Shown here piece after piece: positions 43,153 through 51,800 of a DNA stretch of 64,000 bases. Position 1 is the stretch's first letter. Every line of letters begins with the position of its first letter. The stretch is from positions 121,484 to 185,483 of the forward strand of contig JBPKMA010000007.1 of assembly GCA_051293835.1 (NCBI GenBank), written 5' to 3'. Both the position numbers and the translations under genes were made by a program. The DNA comes from DATLZU01 sp051293835 (GTDB lineage: Bacteria; Nitrospirota; Nitrospiria; Nitrospirales; Nitrospiraceae). The notes below the pieces were generated by a model, which saw nothing but the letters and a program-made list of their open reading frames with translations, ran no database searches and had not been told where the DNA came from.

Positions 43153-44469
43153 ATGCGCGACGATGTTGTGATCGTGGGCGGCGGGCTTGCTGGCTCCGAA
43201 GCGGCTTGGCAAGCGGCCAACCGCGGAGCTCGGGTCACGCTCTATGAGATGCGGCCCAAAGAGTTCACCAAAGCCCACAAAACCGGGTGGCTCGCTGAGC
43301 TCGTGTGCTCCAACTCGCTAGGCTCCGGCGACATCCTGAGCGCGCCCGGTATCCTGAAGGAAGAAATGCGGCGGCTCAATTCGCTGATCGTCCGTGCCGC
43401 CGACGAGTCGCGCGTGCCGGCAGGCTCGGCGCTGGCGGTGGACCGGGAGATGTTCGCCCGCAAGGTTACGGAGGCGCTGGAAGGGCATCCCAAGGTGCGG
43501 ATCATCCGGGAGGAGATCACCGCCATTCCCACTGACTGCGTGTGCATCATCGCGACCGGCCCGTTGACCTCAGACCGCCTGTCGCAGGCGATCGCCGACC
43601 TGACGCACGCCAAGCATTTGTACTTTTACGACGCGATCTCGCCAATTATCGACGCCGACTCGATCAACATGGACGTGGTGTTCCGGGCTTCGCGGTACGA
43701 CAAGGGCGGCGATGATTACCTGAACTGTCCGATGGACGAGGAGACGTATAACAAATTCTACGAAGCGCTGCTGAGCGCCGAAAAAGTCCAACCCAAGGAC
43801 TTCGAGAAGATCCCCTATTTCGAAGGCTGCATCCCCATTGAGGTCATGGCGGAGCGAGGGCGCCAGACCATGCAGTTCGGTCCGCTCAAGCCGGTGGGTT
43901 TGGAAGATCCACGGACCGGCATGCGACCCTATGCGGTCGTACAGCTTCGCGCAGAAAACGCCCACGGGACGTGCTACAACATGGTGGGGTTCCAGACCAA
44001 GTTGACCTATCCAGAGCAGAAGCGGGTGTTCCGCATGATCCCGGGCTTGGAGAACGCGGAATTTCTTCGGTACGGCAGCTTGCATCGGAATACGTTCATC
44101 AACTCGCCGCAGTTGCTCCGGAACACCTTACAACTCAAGGCGCGCGGCACAGTGTTCTTCGCAGGCCAGATCGTCGGCGTGGAGGGATACACGGAATCGG
44201 CGGCGATGGGCGGCTTGGCCGGCATCAACGCCGCCCGCGGCTTGGCCGGGCTTCCACTGGTGACGCCGCCGCCGACCACGGCGCACGGCAGTCTGCTCTC
44301 GTACATCACCACTTGCGAGCCGCGACATTTCCAGCCGATTAACACAAACTTCGGGCTGTTTCCCCCCCTGCCGAGCCGGATTCGAGACAAGGAACAAAAA
44401 CGGCGCCTCATCGGTCAACGTGCGCTAGAGGATCTCGAGGCATGGAAGACGCAATCCGGGCTTTCGTGA
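43153..44469 (+). CDS. trmFO: tRNA (uracil-54-C5)-methyltransferase, folate/FAD-dependent
   Basis: TrmFO methylates U54 in the T-loop of tRNAs using methylene-tetrahydrofolate and FADH2. The 438-residue protein has the N-terminal FAD motif VVIVGGGLAGSEAAWQAA, the family segment KTGWLAELVCSNSLGS, CPMDEETYNKFYEALLSA, YFEGCIPIEVMAERGRQTM and GQIVGVEGYTESAAMGGLAGINAAR. Two cysteines (in LVCSNSL and FEGCIP) fit those used in catalysis. ATG 43153 is 39 bp after a strong promoter. Its end overlaps xerC by 28 bp. The trmFO-xerC-hslV-hslU order matches gid-codV-codW-codX in Bacillus. Confidence 0.95.
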   Translation: MRDDVVIVGGGLAGSEAAWQAANRGARVTLYEMRPKEFTKAHKTGWLAELVCSNSLGSGDILSAPGILKEEMRRLNSLIVRAADESRVPAGSALAVDREMFARKVTEALEGHPKVRIIREEITAIPTDCVCIIATGPLTSDRLSQAIADLTHAKHLYFYDAISPIIDADSINMDVVFRASRYDKGGDDYLNCPMDEETYNKFYEALLSAEKVQPKDFEKIPYFEGCIPIEVMAERGRQTMQFGPLKPVGLEDPRTGMRPYAVVQLRAENAHGTCYNMVGFQTKLTYPEQKRVFRMIPGLENAEFLRYGSLHRNTFINSPQLLRNTLQLKARGTVFFAGQIVGVEGYTESAAMGGLAGINAARGLAGLPLVTPPPTTAHGSLLSYITTCEPRHFQPINTNFGLFPPLPSRIRDKEQKRRLIGQRALEDLEAWKTQSGLS

Positions 44470-45449
44470 CGTTTCTCGACGCCGAGCAAGGAGCGTCCCC
44501 CGAGACCATTCGCGGTTATCAGGCCGATCTTCGCCAGTTCCATGCGTTTCTAAAAGTTTCCGGACAGGGGAGCGCCGACTGCCAGCCCGCTGCCATCGAT
44601 GCCACCATAATCCGGAACTATTTGGCGTGGCTGGATCGGCAAGGAAAGAAAAAAAGCTCATTGGCGCGCAAGCTGGCGACGCTCCGGAGCTTCTATCGCT
44701 TCCTGATCAGAGAAGGACGGGTCACACAGAATCCCGTCGAGCACGTCCGAACGCCCAAGCAACCCAAGCCGCTTCCTCGCGCACTGACCAAGGAGGACGC
44801 GGAAGCCCTGATGGAACTGCCGAGAGCCGATACGCTGTTGGCACGCCGCGACCGGGCGATCCTCGAAACGCTGTACTCAACCGGTGCCCGCGTGAGCGAG
44901 TTGGTCGGGATGAATGTGGACGATCTTCACCTCGCCGAGGGATTGGTTCGACTGCGCGGCAAGGGCCGCAAGGAGCGGATCGTGCCGATCGGGGACGTCG
45001 CGCTCGAGGCCATCAAGGACTACCACGATGCGCTATCCTGCTGCACGGCACCGGAGACCCGTAGCCTCCCCAGGAGCAACGGCTGTCCTCAGCGGAATAC
45101 AACAGGCGCTCCGCGCCACGCGGAACCCGGCCAACCCGTGTTCCGCAATGCTCGCGGCGGCCGACTCACCGCTCGCAGTGTCGCCCGCATCGTGATGAAA
45201 TATTCCCGCCACCTGCCCGGCGGACGGATCAGCCCGCACGCCCTTCGTCATTCCTTCGCGACCCATCTGTTGGACGAAGGGGCGGACCTGCGCGCGATCC
45301 AGGAAATGCTGGGCCATGCGTCGCTCAACACGACCCAGAAGTACACCCACCTGGCGCCAAGCCAGCTCATGGCGGTATATGATAAGGCGCATCCCCGAGC
45401 GAGGCTGCAAGCCCCAGTTCAGGAAACGGAGACCGCCGGACGGTCATGA
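44442..45449 (+). CDS. xerC: Tyrosine recombinase XerC
   Basis: XerC resolves chromosome dimers at dif, usually with XerD. The 335-residue protein has the SAM-like N-terminal domain (FVTFLDAEQGASPETIRGYQAD) and a full catalytic set: Arg in STGARVSELVG, Lys in GKGRKERIVPIG, HALRHSFATHLL (His-x-x-Arg), His in EMLGHASLNTTQ and Tyr in KYTHLAP. Between the Lys and HxxR blocks is an extra low-complexity stretch of about 35 residues (CTAPETRSLPRSNGC...). That makes it longer than the usual ~300. It overlaps trmFO by 28 bp and hslV by 4 bp. Confidence 0.93.
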   Translation: MEDAIRAFVTFLDAEQGASPETIRGYQADLRQFHAFLKVSGQGSADCQPAAIDATIIRNYLAWLDRQGKKKSSLARKLATLRSFYRFLIREGRVTQNPVEHVRTPKQPKPLPRALTKEDAEALMELPRADTLLARRDRAILETLYSTGARVSELVGMNVDDLHLAEGLVRLRGKGRKERIVPIGDVALEAIKDYHDALSCCTAPETRSLPRSNGCPQRNTTGAPRHAEPGQPVFRNARGGRLTARSVARIVMKYSRHLPGGRISPHALRHSFATHLLDEGADLRAIQEMLGHASLNTTQKYTHLAPSQLMAVYDKAHPRARLQAPVQETETAGRS

Positions 45450-45982
45450 CAATTCGGGCCACCACGATTCTGTGCGTACGACGGGACGGCAACGTCGCCA
45501 TGGGCTGCGACGGTCAGGTGACTGTCGGCACCACCGTGATGAAGCACAATGCCAAAAAACTCCGGCGCATGCACCACGACCAGGTCCTGGCCGGCTTTGC
45601 TGGCGCCACCGCCGACGCCTTTACGTTGTTCGAAAAATTCGAGGCCAAGCTCGAAGAATATCGGGGGAACTTGACCCGGGCGGCCGTGGAGCTGGCGAAA
45701 GACTGGCGGACCGATCGGATCCTCCGGCGTTTGGAGGCGCTGCTCGCCGTCGCCGACCTCGACCATTCGTTCGTGATCTCCGGCACCGGCGATGTGGTGG
45801 AGCCGGAAGACGGCATCTTAGCGATTGGATCCGGCGGACCTTATGCGCTGGCGGCCGCGCGGGCGTTGCTCGGCCACTCCGCCTTGGACGCCCGCCGGAT
45901 CGTCGAGGAATCCATGGCCATCGCCGGCGGCATTGACATTTACACCAACCAGCAGATCCTAATCGAAGAACTCAAACGGTGA
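45446..45982 (+). CDS. hslV: ATP-dependent protease subunit HslV
   Basis: HslV is the threonine peptidase core of the HslVU proteasome-like protease. The 178-residue protein starts MTIRATTILCVRR, so a five-residue propeptide would be removed to expose Thr6, as in CodW-type members rather than E. coli HslV. GDGQVT appears as GCDGQVTVGTTVMKHNAKKLRR, and the C-terminal GIDIYTNQQILIEEL is typical. ATG 45446 overlaps xerC by 4 bp and the stop overlaps hslU by 4 bp, so all three are translationally coupled. Confidence 0.95.
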   Translation: MTIRATTILCVRRDGNVAMGCDGQVTVGTTVMKHNAKKLRRMHHDQVLAGFAGATADAFTLFEKFEAKLEEYRGNLTRAAVELAKDWRTDRILRRLEALLAVADLDHSFVISGTGDVVEPEDGILAIGSGGPYALAAARALLGHSALDARRIVEESMAIAGGIDIYTNQQILIEELKR

Positions 45983-47394
45983 GTTCCGCGACGTTGATGA
46001 TGGCGGACCAACAACCGGCTCTTCCTAATCTCAACAACCTCACACCCCGGCAGATCGTGGAAGAACTGGACCGCTATGTGATCGGCCAGCGCGACGCCAA
46101 ACGCATGGTGGCCATCGCCCTGCGCAACCGCTGGCGGCGGCAACAGTTGCCGCCCGATCTGCGCGACGAGGTGATGCCGAAGAACATCATCATGATCGGC
46201 CCCACCGGTGTCGGCAAAACGGAGATCGCGCGCCGGCTGGCCAAGCTGGCGCAGGCGCCGTTCCTGAAAGTCGAGGCGTCGAAGTTTACCGAAGTCGGAT
46301 ACGTCGGACGGGACGTGGAGGCTATCATCCGGGATCTCACCGAGCTTGCCGTCAACATGGTCAAGGCGAAACACCTGGAAGAAGTGCAACACAAGGCGGA
46401 GCAGCTCGCGGAAGAACGGCTGCTCGATCTTTTGTTGCCCCCGGTTACGCCACGGCCCGGCTTTCTCGAAGAATTAGAGCGACCGAGCGCCGCACAGCCG
46501 ACCACAGAATCCTACGAGGCCACCCGCTCAAAGCTGCGCCTGCAATTGCGGGAAGGCAAACTCGATCACCGCTCCGTCGAATTGGAAGTCAAGGACCGGG
46601 CGCTGCCGATTGGCGTGATTTCGAACGTCAGCGGCCTGGAGGAGTTGGAAAGCGGCCTGCGCGAGATGTTGGGAGGAATGTTCCAGGGCAAAAAGAAAAA
46701 GCGCGTGATGAAAGTGCCGGAGGCGTTGCGACATCTTGCCCAGGAAGAAGCGCAGAAGCTTATCGATATGGATGAGGTGGTGCGCGAGGCAATCGCCAAG
46801 GTCGAGCAGACTGGCATCGTCTTCTTAGACGAAATCGATAAGATCGCTGGGCGCGAGCGAAGTATCGGCCCTGACGTGTCGCGGGAGGGAGTGCAGCGCG
46901 ACCTGCTGCCGATCGTCGAGGGTTCGACTGTGAACACGAAATACGGCCCGGTCCAGACGGACCACATCCTGTTCATCGCCGCGGGGGCGTTCCACATGGC
47001 CAAGCCCTCGGACCTGATTCCCGAACTGCAGGGCCGTTTTCCCATCCGGGTGGAATTGAGTCCGCTGACCAAAGAGGACTTCATCCGGATCCTGACCGAG
47101 CCCAAGGGCGCGCTGGTCCGGCAATACCAAGCGCTCCTCGCGACCGAAGGGATTACCTTGGATTTCACCAGGGACGGATTGGAGGAGATTGCCGAGACGG
47201 CCGTCCAGGTGAATGACCGGACGGAGAACATCGGAGCGCGCCGGCTGTTCACGATCATGGAACGGCTGTTGGAACAGGTGTCATTCGAAGGGCCGGAGTG
47301 GCCAGACAAGAAGGTCATCATCGACGCCCAGTACGTCAAGGACCGTCTGCGCGACATCGTCAAGGATCAGGATCTGAGCCGGTTCATTCTGTAA
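45979..47394 (+). CDS. hslU: ATP-dependent protease ATPase subunit HslU
   Basis: HslU is the AAA+ unfoldase that feeds HslV. The 471-residue protein has NNLTPRQIVEELDRYVIGQRDAKRMVAIALRNRWRR at the start, Walker A GPTGVGKTEIARR (Lys80), the pore loop region EVGYVGRDVEAII, an I-domain (about 130-250), Walker B GIVFLDEIDKIAGRE, and the C-terminal sensor 2 region ENIGARRLFTIMERLLE ending in LSRFIL. GTG 45979 gives GTGA coupling to hslV; ATG 45997 or 46000 could be the true start since the family usually begins near NNLTP. Confidence 0.95.
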   Translation: MSSATLMMADQQPALPNLNNLTPRQIVEELDRYVIGQRDAKRMVAIALRNRWRRQQLPPDLRDEVMPKNIIMIGPTGVGKTEIARRLAKLAQAPFLKVEASKFTEVGYVGRDVEAIIRDLTELAVNMVKAKHLEEVQHKAEQLAEERLLDLLLPPVTPRPGFLEELERPSAAQPTTESYEATRSKLRLQLREGKLDHRSVELEVKDRALPIGVISNVSGLEELESGLREMLGGMFQGKKKKRVMKVPEALRHLAQEEAQKLIDMDEVVREAIAKVEQTGIVFLDEIDKIAGRERSIGPDVSREGVQRDLLPIVEGSTVNTKYGPVQTDHILFIAAGAFHMAKPSDLIPELQGRFPIRVELSPLTKEDFIRILTEPKGALVRQYQALLATEGITLDFTRDGLEEIAETAVQVNDRTENIGARRLFTIMERLLEQVSFEGPEWPDKKVIIDAQYVKDRLRDIVKDQDLSRFIL

Positions 47395-47463
47395 CGAGTC
47401 AATAGGTGGCCGCCAACATCGCGCGCGGCTATTCGCTGCTTGCGATGAGCGTGGAGCTCAGTG

Positions 47464-48357
47464 ATGAACAAACTCATCAAAAAGGCCAACATTCTCGTCG
47501 AGGCCTTGCCATACATCCGCACGTTTGCCGGCAAGACCATCGTGATCAAGTACGGCGGCAAGGCCATGACAGAGGATGCGCTGAAGGACCGCTTCGCGCT
47601 GGACGTCGTTCTGCTCAAGTACGTGGGACTCAACCCGGTCGTCGTACATGGCGGAGGACCGCAGATCAACAAGATGCTGGACACGCTGGGCCTGGAAGCC
47701 AAGTTCCGCCACGGCGTGCGGATCACCGACCGGGCGACAATGGACATCGTGGAGATGGTGCTGGGGGGCAAGATTAACAAAGAGATCGTCGCGCTCATCA
47801 ATCAACACGGCGGGCGGGCCATCGGGCTGACCGGCAAAGACGGCGATCTCATCCATGCCAAGCCGCTAACCGTGAAAGCCTGGGCCGAAAGCATCGGGAC
47901 GGAACATGACGGCTCGCCGGATGAGGACTTCGGGTTGGTGGGCGATATCCAATCGGTCAATCCGCGCGTCATTGAAAGACTTCAGCAGGACCATTTCATC
48001 CCGGTTATCGCGCCGATTGGCACCGACCGCGCCGGCAACACGTACAACATCAACGCCGACCTGGTGGCCGGAGCGGTAGCGGCTGCACTCAAGGCGGAAA
48101 AGCTGCTGGTGCTGACCGACGTCAAGGGCATCCGCGATGCCAAGGGCCGTCATGTCTCCACACTGTCGCGTAAAGACATGCAACGGATGGTGAAGAAAGG
48201 TACGATCGGCGAGGGCATGTTACCCAAAGTCCATGCCTGTCTGACGGCGCTTGACGGCGGCGTCCGCAAGGCGCACATCATCGACGGCCGCATGCCCCAC
48301 GCGATCCTCCTCGAAGTGTTTACGGACAAAGGCATCGGGACAGAGATCGTCTCGTAG
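47464..48357 (+). CDS. argB: Acetylglutamate kinase
   Basis: ArgB phosphorylates N-acetylglutamate in arginine biosynthesis. The 297-residue protein has the amino-acid-kinase features: IVIKYGGKAM (phosphate-binding Lys), VVVHGGGPQINKML, GLTGKDGDLIHAK and LTDVKGIRDAKG, with EGMLPKVHACLTALDGGVRKAHIIDGR at the C-terminus. The N-terminal helix NKLIKKANILVEALPYIRTFAG is typical of arginine-sensitive hexameric forms, so feedback inhibition is likely. ATG 47464 is preferred over GTG 47461, with GGAG upstream. It lies 69 bp after hslU. Together with the arginine catabolic pair at 30.9-33.0 kb, both directions of arginine metabolism are in this window. Confidence 0.95.
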   Translation: MNKLIKKANILVEALPYIRTFAGKTIVIKYGGKAMTEDALKDRFALDVVLLKYVGLNPVVVHGGGPQINKMLDTLGLEAKFRHGVRITDRATMDIVEMVLGGKINKEIVALINQHGGRAIGLTGKDGDLIHAKPLTVKAWAESIGTEHDGSPDEDFGLVGDIQSVNPRVIERLQQDHFIPVIAPIGTDRAGNTYNINADLVAGAVAAALKAEKLLVLTDVKGIRDAKGRHVSTLSRKDMQRMVKKGTIGEGMLPKVHACLTALDGGVRKAHIIDGRMPHAILLEVFTDKGIGTEIVS

Positions 48358-48389
48358 GCGACAGCCGTGCGCCAGATTCTTGCCACGAC

Positions 48390-49289
48390 ATGTCCGACAT
48401 GTCCGACTCTATCGCCCGGCTGACCGCTCATCTCCAGGCCCTCGTTGGCGAGCGTCATCCTGAGACTTCGCCGGCTGCGCTGCGCCAAGCCGAACAGTAC
48501 CTCCGAGACCAGTTCACCGCGTTAGGTTTTGAAGTCGCCGCGCACGAGTTCGAAGCGCCCGGCGGGATGTATCGGAACGTGATCGCAACGTGTCTGCCAC
48601 TGACTGCGTCGGTCAGGAGCAAACCACCCCTCATTCTCGCGGCCCACTTCGACACAGTAACCGGCTCGCCTGGCGCCGACGACAACGCCAGCGGCCTGGC
48701 GGTGCTGCTCGAAGTCGCCCGCCGACTCCGAGAGATCCCGCTTGACCGACCTGTTCGATTCATCGCCTTCAACCTGGAAGAGCAAGATCCGCTTGCTGGA
48801 AGGCCGGGTTTGCTCGGGAGTCTGGCCTATGCCGCCCATCTCCGAGCGACCGGCCAAACCGTGCTTGGCGCGATCGTGTTGGAATGTCTCGGCTATGCCT
48901 GCTTTGAGGAAGGAACGCAGCAGATTCCGCCCGGCATTCCGATGGCTGTGCCGTCAACCGGCAACTTTCTGGCAGTGGTCGGCAATGGCGCCTCAGCGGT
49001 CCTCACCGCCACCGTTGAGCAAGCTGCGCAGGCGCAGATCCCTGTGATTTCACTGGAGGTTCCCGGCAACGGCGAGTTGCTCCCCGATGCCAGGCGCAGC
49101 GACCACGCCGCTTTCTGGCACTATGGTTATCCCGCCGTCATGCTCACTGACACCGCCAACTTTCGGAATCCTCATTACCACCAGCCGACGGATACCATCG
49201 CAACGGTGAATCTCGACTTCATGGCCAATGTCCTCGAAGGCGTCACAGCGGCAACCAGAGCCTTGGCGGGGGCAAAGGGACCGACATGA
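48390..49289 (+). CDS. M28 family zinc aminopeptidase-like protein
   Basis: The 299-residue product has the M28 metal-ligand pattern: His in ILAAHFDTV, Asp in GADDNASGLAVLLE, the catalytic Glu and ligand Glu in FNLEEQD, a further acidic site in LECLGY and His in NPHYHQPTDT. There is no signal peptide, so it is probably cytoplasmic, unlike many secreted M28 enzymes. ATG 48390 gives MSDMSDSIARL. Substrate is unknown. It lies 32 bp after argB and ends just before the repeat element at 49324. Confidence 0.87.
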   Translation: MSDMSDSIARLTAHLQALVGERHPETSPAALRQAEQYLRDQFTALGFEVAAHEFEAPGGMYRNVIATCLPLTASVRSKPPLILAAHFDTVTGSPGADDNASGLAVLLEVARRLREIPLDRPVRFIAFNLEEQDPLAGRPGLLGSLAYAAHLRATGQTVLGAIVLECLGYACFEEGTQQIPPGIPMAVPSTGNFLAVVGNGASAVLTATVEQAAQAQIPVISLEVPGNGELLPDARRSDHAAFWHYGYPAVMLTDTANFRNPHYHQPTDTIATVNLDFMANVLEGVTAATRALAGAKGPT

Positions 49290-49323
49290 AGCCGGCAGTA
49301 CCGCTAAACAGGGGTCGTATAAA

Positions 49324-49378
49324 CAAAAAGGGGTCGGGAGTCATTTTGCGACCAAGAAAGACACCCGACCCCTTTTTG
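49324..49378. repeat. self-complementary repeat element, copy 1
   Basis: CAAAAAGGGGTCGGG (49324-49338) and CCCGACCCCTTTTTG (49364-49378) are perfect 15-bp complements with a 25-nt loop. The core GGGGTCGGGAGTC recurs at 50180 and, inverted, near 50322. It may also terminate transcription in both directions because the arms end in A/T runs. Confidence 0.65.
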
Positions 49379-49448
49379 ATCCTCGACCCTTTTGATCTCC
49401 ATACGCTTGACGTATACTTAACATATCGTCTTCTTTGGATCTCTTTTC

Positions 49449-50165
49449 ATGAGAAGCACAACGTGCAACCTCCGTTCCGAAACTGTCCGAACCATCCGCC
49501 GCATCTTTGATGCACTCGACTATTCGACCCTCGGGCGCGTGTACTGCGACGAGGGCGGGGACGAGTTCTGGAAAGCTAAGCGCGGGCCGTGCCAGCGGGT
49601 GGGGATCAAGCTGGCCAAGGCGCTGATGGGGCGGCTGAAACCTGGCGGACGGAGTCTCTACGTCGGCGCCGGGGTGGCGGAAATCCCCGTGCTGGCAACG
49701 GAGACGCTGGAACTGGGACGGCAGGTCACAGCCTATAATTTGCGGGCCGACGAAGTCGCGGTGCTGAACCACGCCTGCAAGGGATTGCCCTTCGAGCTGG
49801 CAGCGGCTGATGCGGGGAGGGCAGCGGGCATGTTCGACCACCTCTGGATCGTGAGCGTGTTGAACGACCCGGAACGGTTTCCTCATCTGGCTGCGCTTTC
49901 CTATGGCCGAGCCGATCCCGTCACATTCGATCCGAAGACATTTGCGGACGAGCGCCGCATTGTGAGGACTTTGGCTGACCGGTGTCTACGTAAGCTCACG
50001 CTCCCCGCGCTGGTCACAACCTCCACAGAGGAGTTGGTCTGGATCGCCGAATGGTGTCACCGGCACGGCATTCCCTACCGAGTGGGAGCCGAACGGTATC
50101 CTACGGCGACCGTGGGCGATCCGGTCTGTTTTGTCTACATCGGTCGAGCCCTCACCAGCCAATGA
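49449..50165 (+). CDS. SAM-dependent methyltransferase-like protein
   Basis: The 238-residue product shows a class I methyltransferase-like glycine motif, RSLYVGAGVAEIPVLA, followed by an acidic strand-end region (VTAYNLRADEVAVL). Later alpha/beta elements include HLWIVSVLNDPE and a C-terminal sheet (GDPVCFVYIGRAL). The GxGxxE pattern makes SAM binding plausible; no substrate motif is recognised. The gene is boxed by repeat copies at 49324-49378 and 50164-50195, and its stop codon lies within the second repeat. This suggests it may have moved or been acquired with them. Confidence 0.55.
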   Translation: MRSTTCNLRSETVRTIRRIFDALDYSTLGRVYCDEGGDEFWKAKRGPCQRVGIKLAKALMGRLKPGGRSLYVGAGVAEIPVLATETLELGRQVTAYNLRADEVAVLNHACKGLPFELAAADAGRAAGMFDHLWIVSVLNDPERFPHLAALSYGRADPVTFDPKTFADERRIVRTLADRCLRKLTLPALVTTSTEELVWIAEWCHRHGIPYRVGAERYPTATVGDPVCFVYIGRALTSQ

Positions 50166-50195
50166 CCCCTTTTCGAAAAGGGGTCGGGAGTCTTT
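50164..50195. repeat. palindromic repeat element, copy 2
   Basis: A perfect 22-bp palindrome (half-site GACCCCTTTTC, 50164-50185) overlaps the end of the methyltransferase-like gene. It continues as GGGTCGGGAGTCTTT, the same core as copy 1. Confidence 0.65.
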
Positions 50196-50318
50196 ATCAT
50201 GCCCTTTCACACGCATCCGCCACTGGGCTGAACTACGATGTGAACCTCGCCATAGTGCTCTTCTTGATCCCAGACACCGATACGTCTCGCTGGCATGAAC
50301 AGTAGCACAGCGACTTAG

Positions 50319-50338
50319 AAAAGACTCCCGCCCCCTTT
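50319..50338. repeat. inverted copy 3 of the same repeat
   Basis: AAAAGACTCCCGCCCCCTTT is a near-perfect reverse complement of the copy 2 core. The 120 bp between copies 2 and 3 contains nothing I recognise. The nuclease-like coding frame below becomes recognisable immediately after this copy. Confidence 0.55.
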
Positions 50339-50391
50339 GGAGGGCGCAAGCGCTACTCTATTGGCGCAAGCTGAAGGCAATCGCGACCGCG

Positions 50392-51051
50392 GTGACCGAG
50401 ACCGAAGTCAGGCTCGCGCTGTCCGGACTCAAAACGCCAAAGGGGCGCCCTTTTGTCCTCGAGGGAGTTGTGGACATCGTGCGGGAGGGTGACGAAGTCC
50501 GGATGTACGATCTCAAGACGCACGAAGCAAGAGAGGTTCGCGCCGCGCGCAAGCTCTACGAGGACCAGCTCAACGTTTACGCGCACATCTGGAAGAGATT
50601 GCACGAACAGAGTCTCAGCAAGGCAGCCATTATCGCCACACGGCCCCCACTGGAGCTGCGTGAGGCGCTCGCAGGCGATCCCAAAGCCCTCGACGACGCG
50701 ATGGCGGCCTGGGACCCCGTTGTCGAGCTGCCGTTCGACGAGAAGAAGGTCAAGCGCACGATCGAGGATTTCGGTCGGTGTGTCGATGACATCGAGGATG
50801 GCAAGTTCGAGCCGCGGCCCCCTGACCAGCTCGACAAGCAGTACGGTACGCCCGGCAGCAATCGTGAGCAGACGTTCGCGAAGATCCACTGCCAAAACTG
50901 CGATGCTCGGTTCAGTTGCCGCTCATATCAAAAATACCGGCAAGGTCAGGATGGGCGGCGGAGCAAGCGGCACACTGCCCGCGTGCGGGAGGACGCAGCC
51001 GAACGAGAGCTCAATCTTTGGATCGAAGAGAACTTACCAGAATCCTCCTAG
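50392..51051 (+). pseudogene. RecB/Cas4-like PD-(D/E)XK nuclease, 5'-truncated
   Basis: About 219 residues from GTG 50392 match the C-terminal nuclease domain of RecB/AddB/Cas4-type proteins. GVVDIV and RMYDLKTHEA provide the Asp and Asp-x-Lys catalytic motifs, and HCQNCDARFSCRSY provides a CX2CX5C pattern like the three C-terminal cysteines of the Fe-S nucleases. Coding-like sequence (ALLYWRKLKAIATAV) continues upstream of GTG 50392 to the repeat at 50319-50338, with no start codon or ribosome binding site that fits. I read it as the tail of a larger gene, cut at the repeat. A functional short protein is possible. Confidence 0.6.
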
Positions 51052-51172
51052 AATCCTCCGTCACGCTCCGCAAAACAGGGCCCTGACTTCCAGAGCGATC
51101 GGCACGAGAAGATCTCCTGGAAAAAGATGGATGAGCGAGACAAGAACATTTGGAGCGATGGGAAGAACGTGA

Positions 51173-51709
51173 CTACACCACAAATCCGGTCGGCCTTGAG
51201 GGTGGATCCATATAGGTTCGGGCGTAGCGCACGTAGTTGTCGGCTGATTCCTTGATCCAGACCAGTTCCTGATCCGTCACCGCGCGTTTCACCCGGGCCG
51301 GCGCGCCCAGCACCAGGCTCTTGGGCGGAACAACGGTGCCTTCCGTGACCAACGCTCCCGCGCCCACCACTGAATCCTCCCCGATCACCGCCCCGTCCAT
51401 GATGATCGCCCCCATGCCGACGAGCACCCGGTCCTTGATCGTGCAGCCGTGCAACACCACATGGTGGCCGATCGTCACGTCGCTGCCGATGACCAACGGC
51501 GCCGTATCATGGGTGACGTGGAGCATGGAAAGGTCCTGCACGTTGGTCCGATCACCGATGCGGATGTAGTTGACATCCCCTCGGATCACGGCATGGAACC
51601 ACACACTGCACTCTTCGCCCATGACCACGTCGCCGATCACGACGGCCGTCTCTTCGATGAAGCAGGATTTCGGGATCGTCGGCATGATGCCTTGGAAGGA
51701 GCGGATCAT
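51173..51709 (-). CDS. Gamma-class carbonic anhydrase-like hexapeptide-repeat protein
   Basis: The 178-residue protein is a left-handed beta-helix of hexapeptide repeats. The gamma-carbonic anhydrase marks are IRGDVNYIRIGDRTNVQD, MLHVTHDTAPLVIG (first metal His), VTIGHHVVLHGCTIKD (two further metal His) and VLGAPARVKRAVTDQE, followed by a C-terminal helix. The trimer would bind zinc or iron at subunit interfaces and hydrate CO2, though many family members have unproven activity. ATG 51709 (MIRSFQGIMPT) fits the family start; ATG 51685 has a better AAGG spacing. It is divergent from rimO. Confidence 0.9.
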   Translation of the reverse strand: MIRSFQGIMPTIPKSCFIEETAVVIGDVVMGEECSVWFHAVIRGDVNYIRIGDRTNVQDLSMLHVTHDTAPLVIGSDVTIGHHVVLHGCTIKDRVLVGMGAIIMDGAVIGEDSVVGAGALVTEGTVVPPKSLVLGAPARVKRAVTDQELVWIKESADNYVRYARTYMDPPSRPTGFVV

Positions 51710-51763
51710 GCTGACACTGTAGGGGATGAGAAGCAGCAATAGCAAGCCCAGACCGGCTTGTCG

Positions 51764-51793
51764 TTGACAGGCTTTTCACGCGTCCCGTAGACT
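51764..51793 (+). promoter_or_regulatory. candidate promoter for rimO
   Basis: TTGACA (51764-51769), 18 bp, TAGACT (51788-51793). The start codon at 51801 would be close to the transcription start, so the mRNA may be leaderless or translation may begin at the downstream ATG 51822. Confidence 0.5.
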
Positions 51794-51800
51794 GCCAACC

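Noticed and set aside
49286..49510. + frame running through the repeat after the M28 gene
   Set aside because: It is translated repeat DNA and overlaps the start of the methyltransferase-like gene in another frame.
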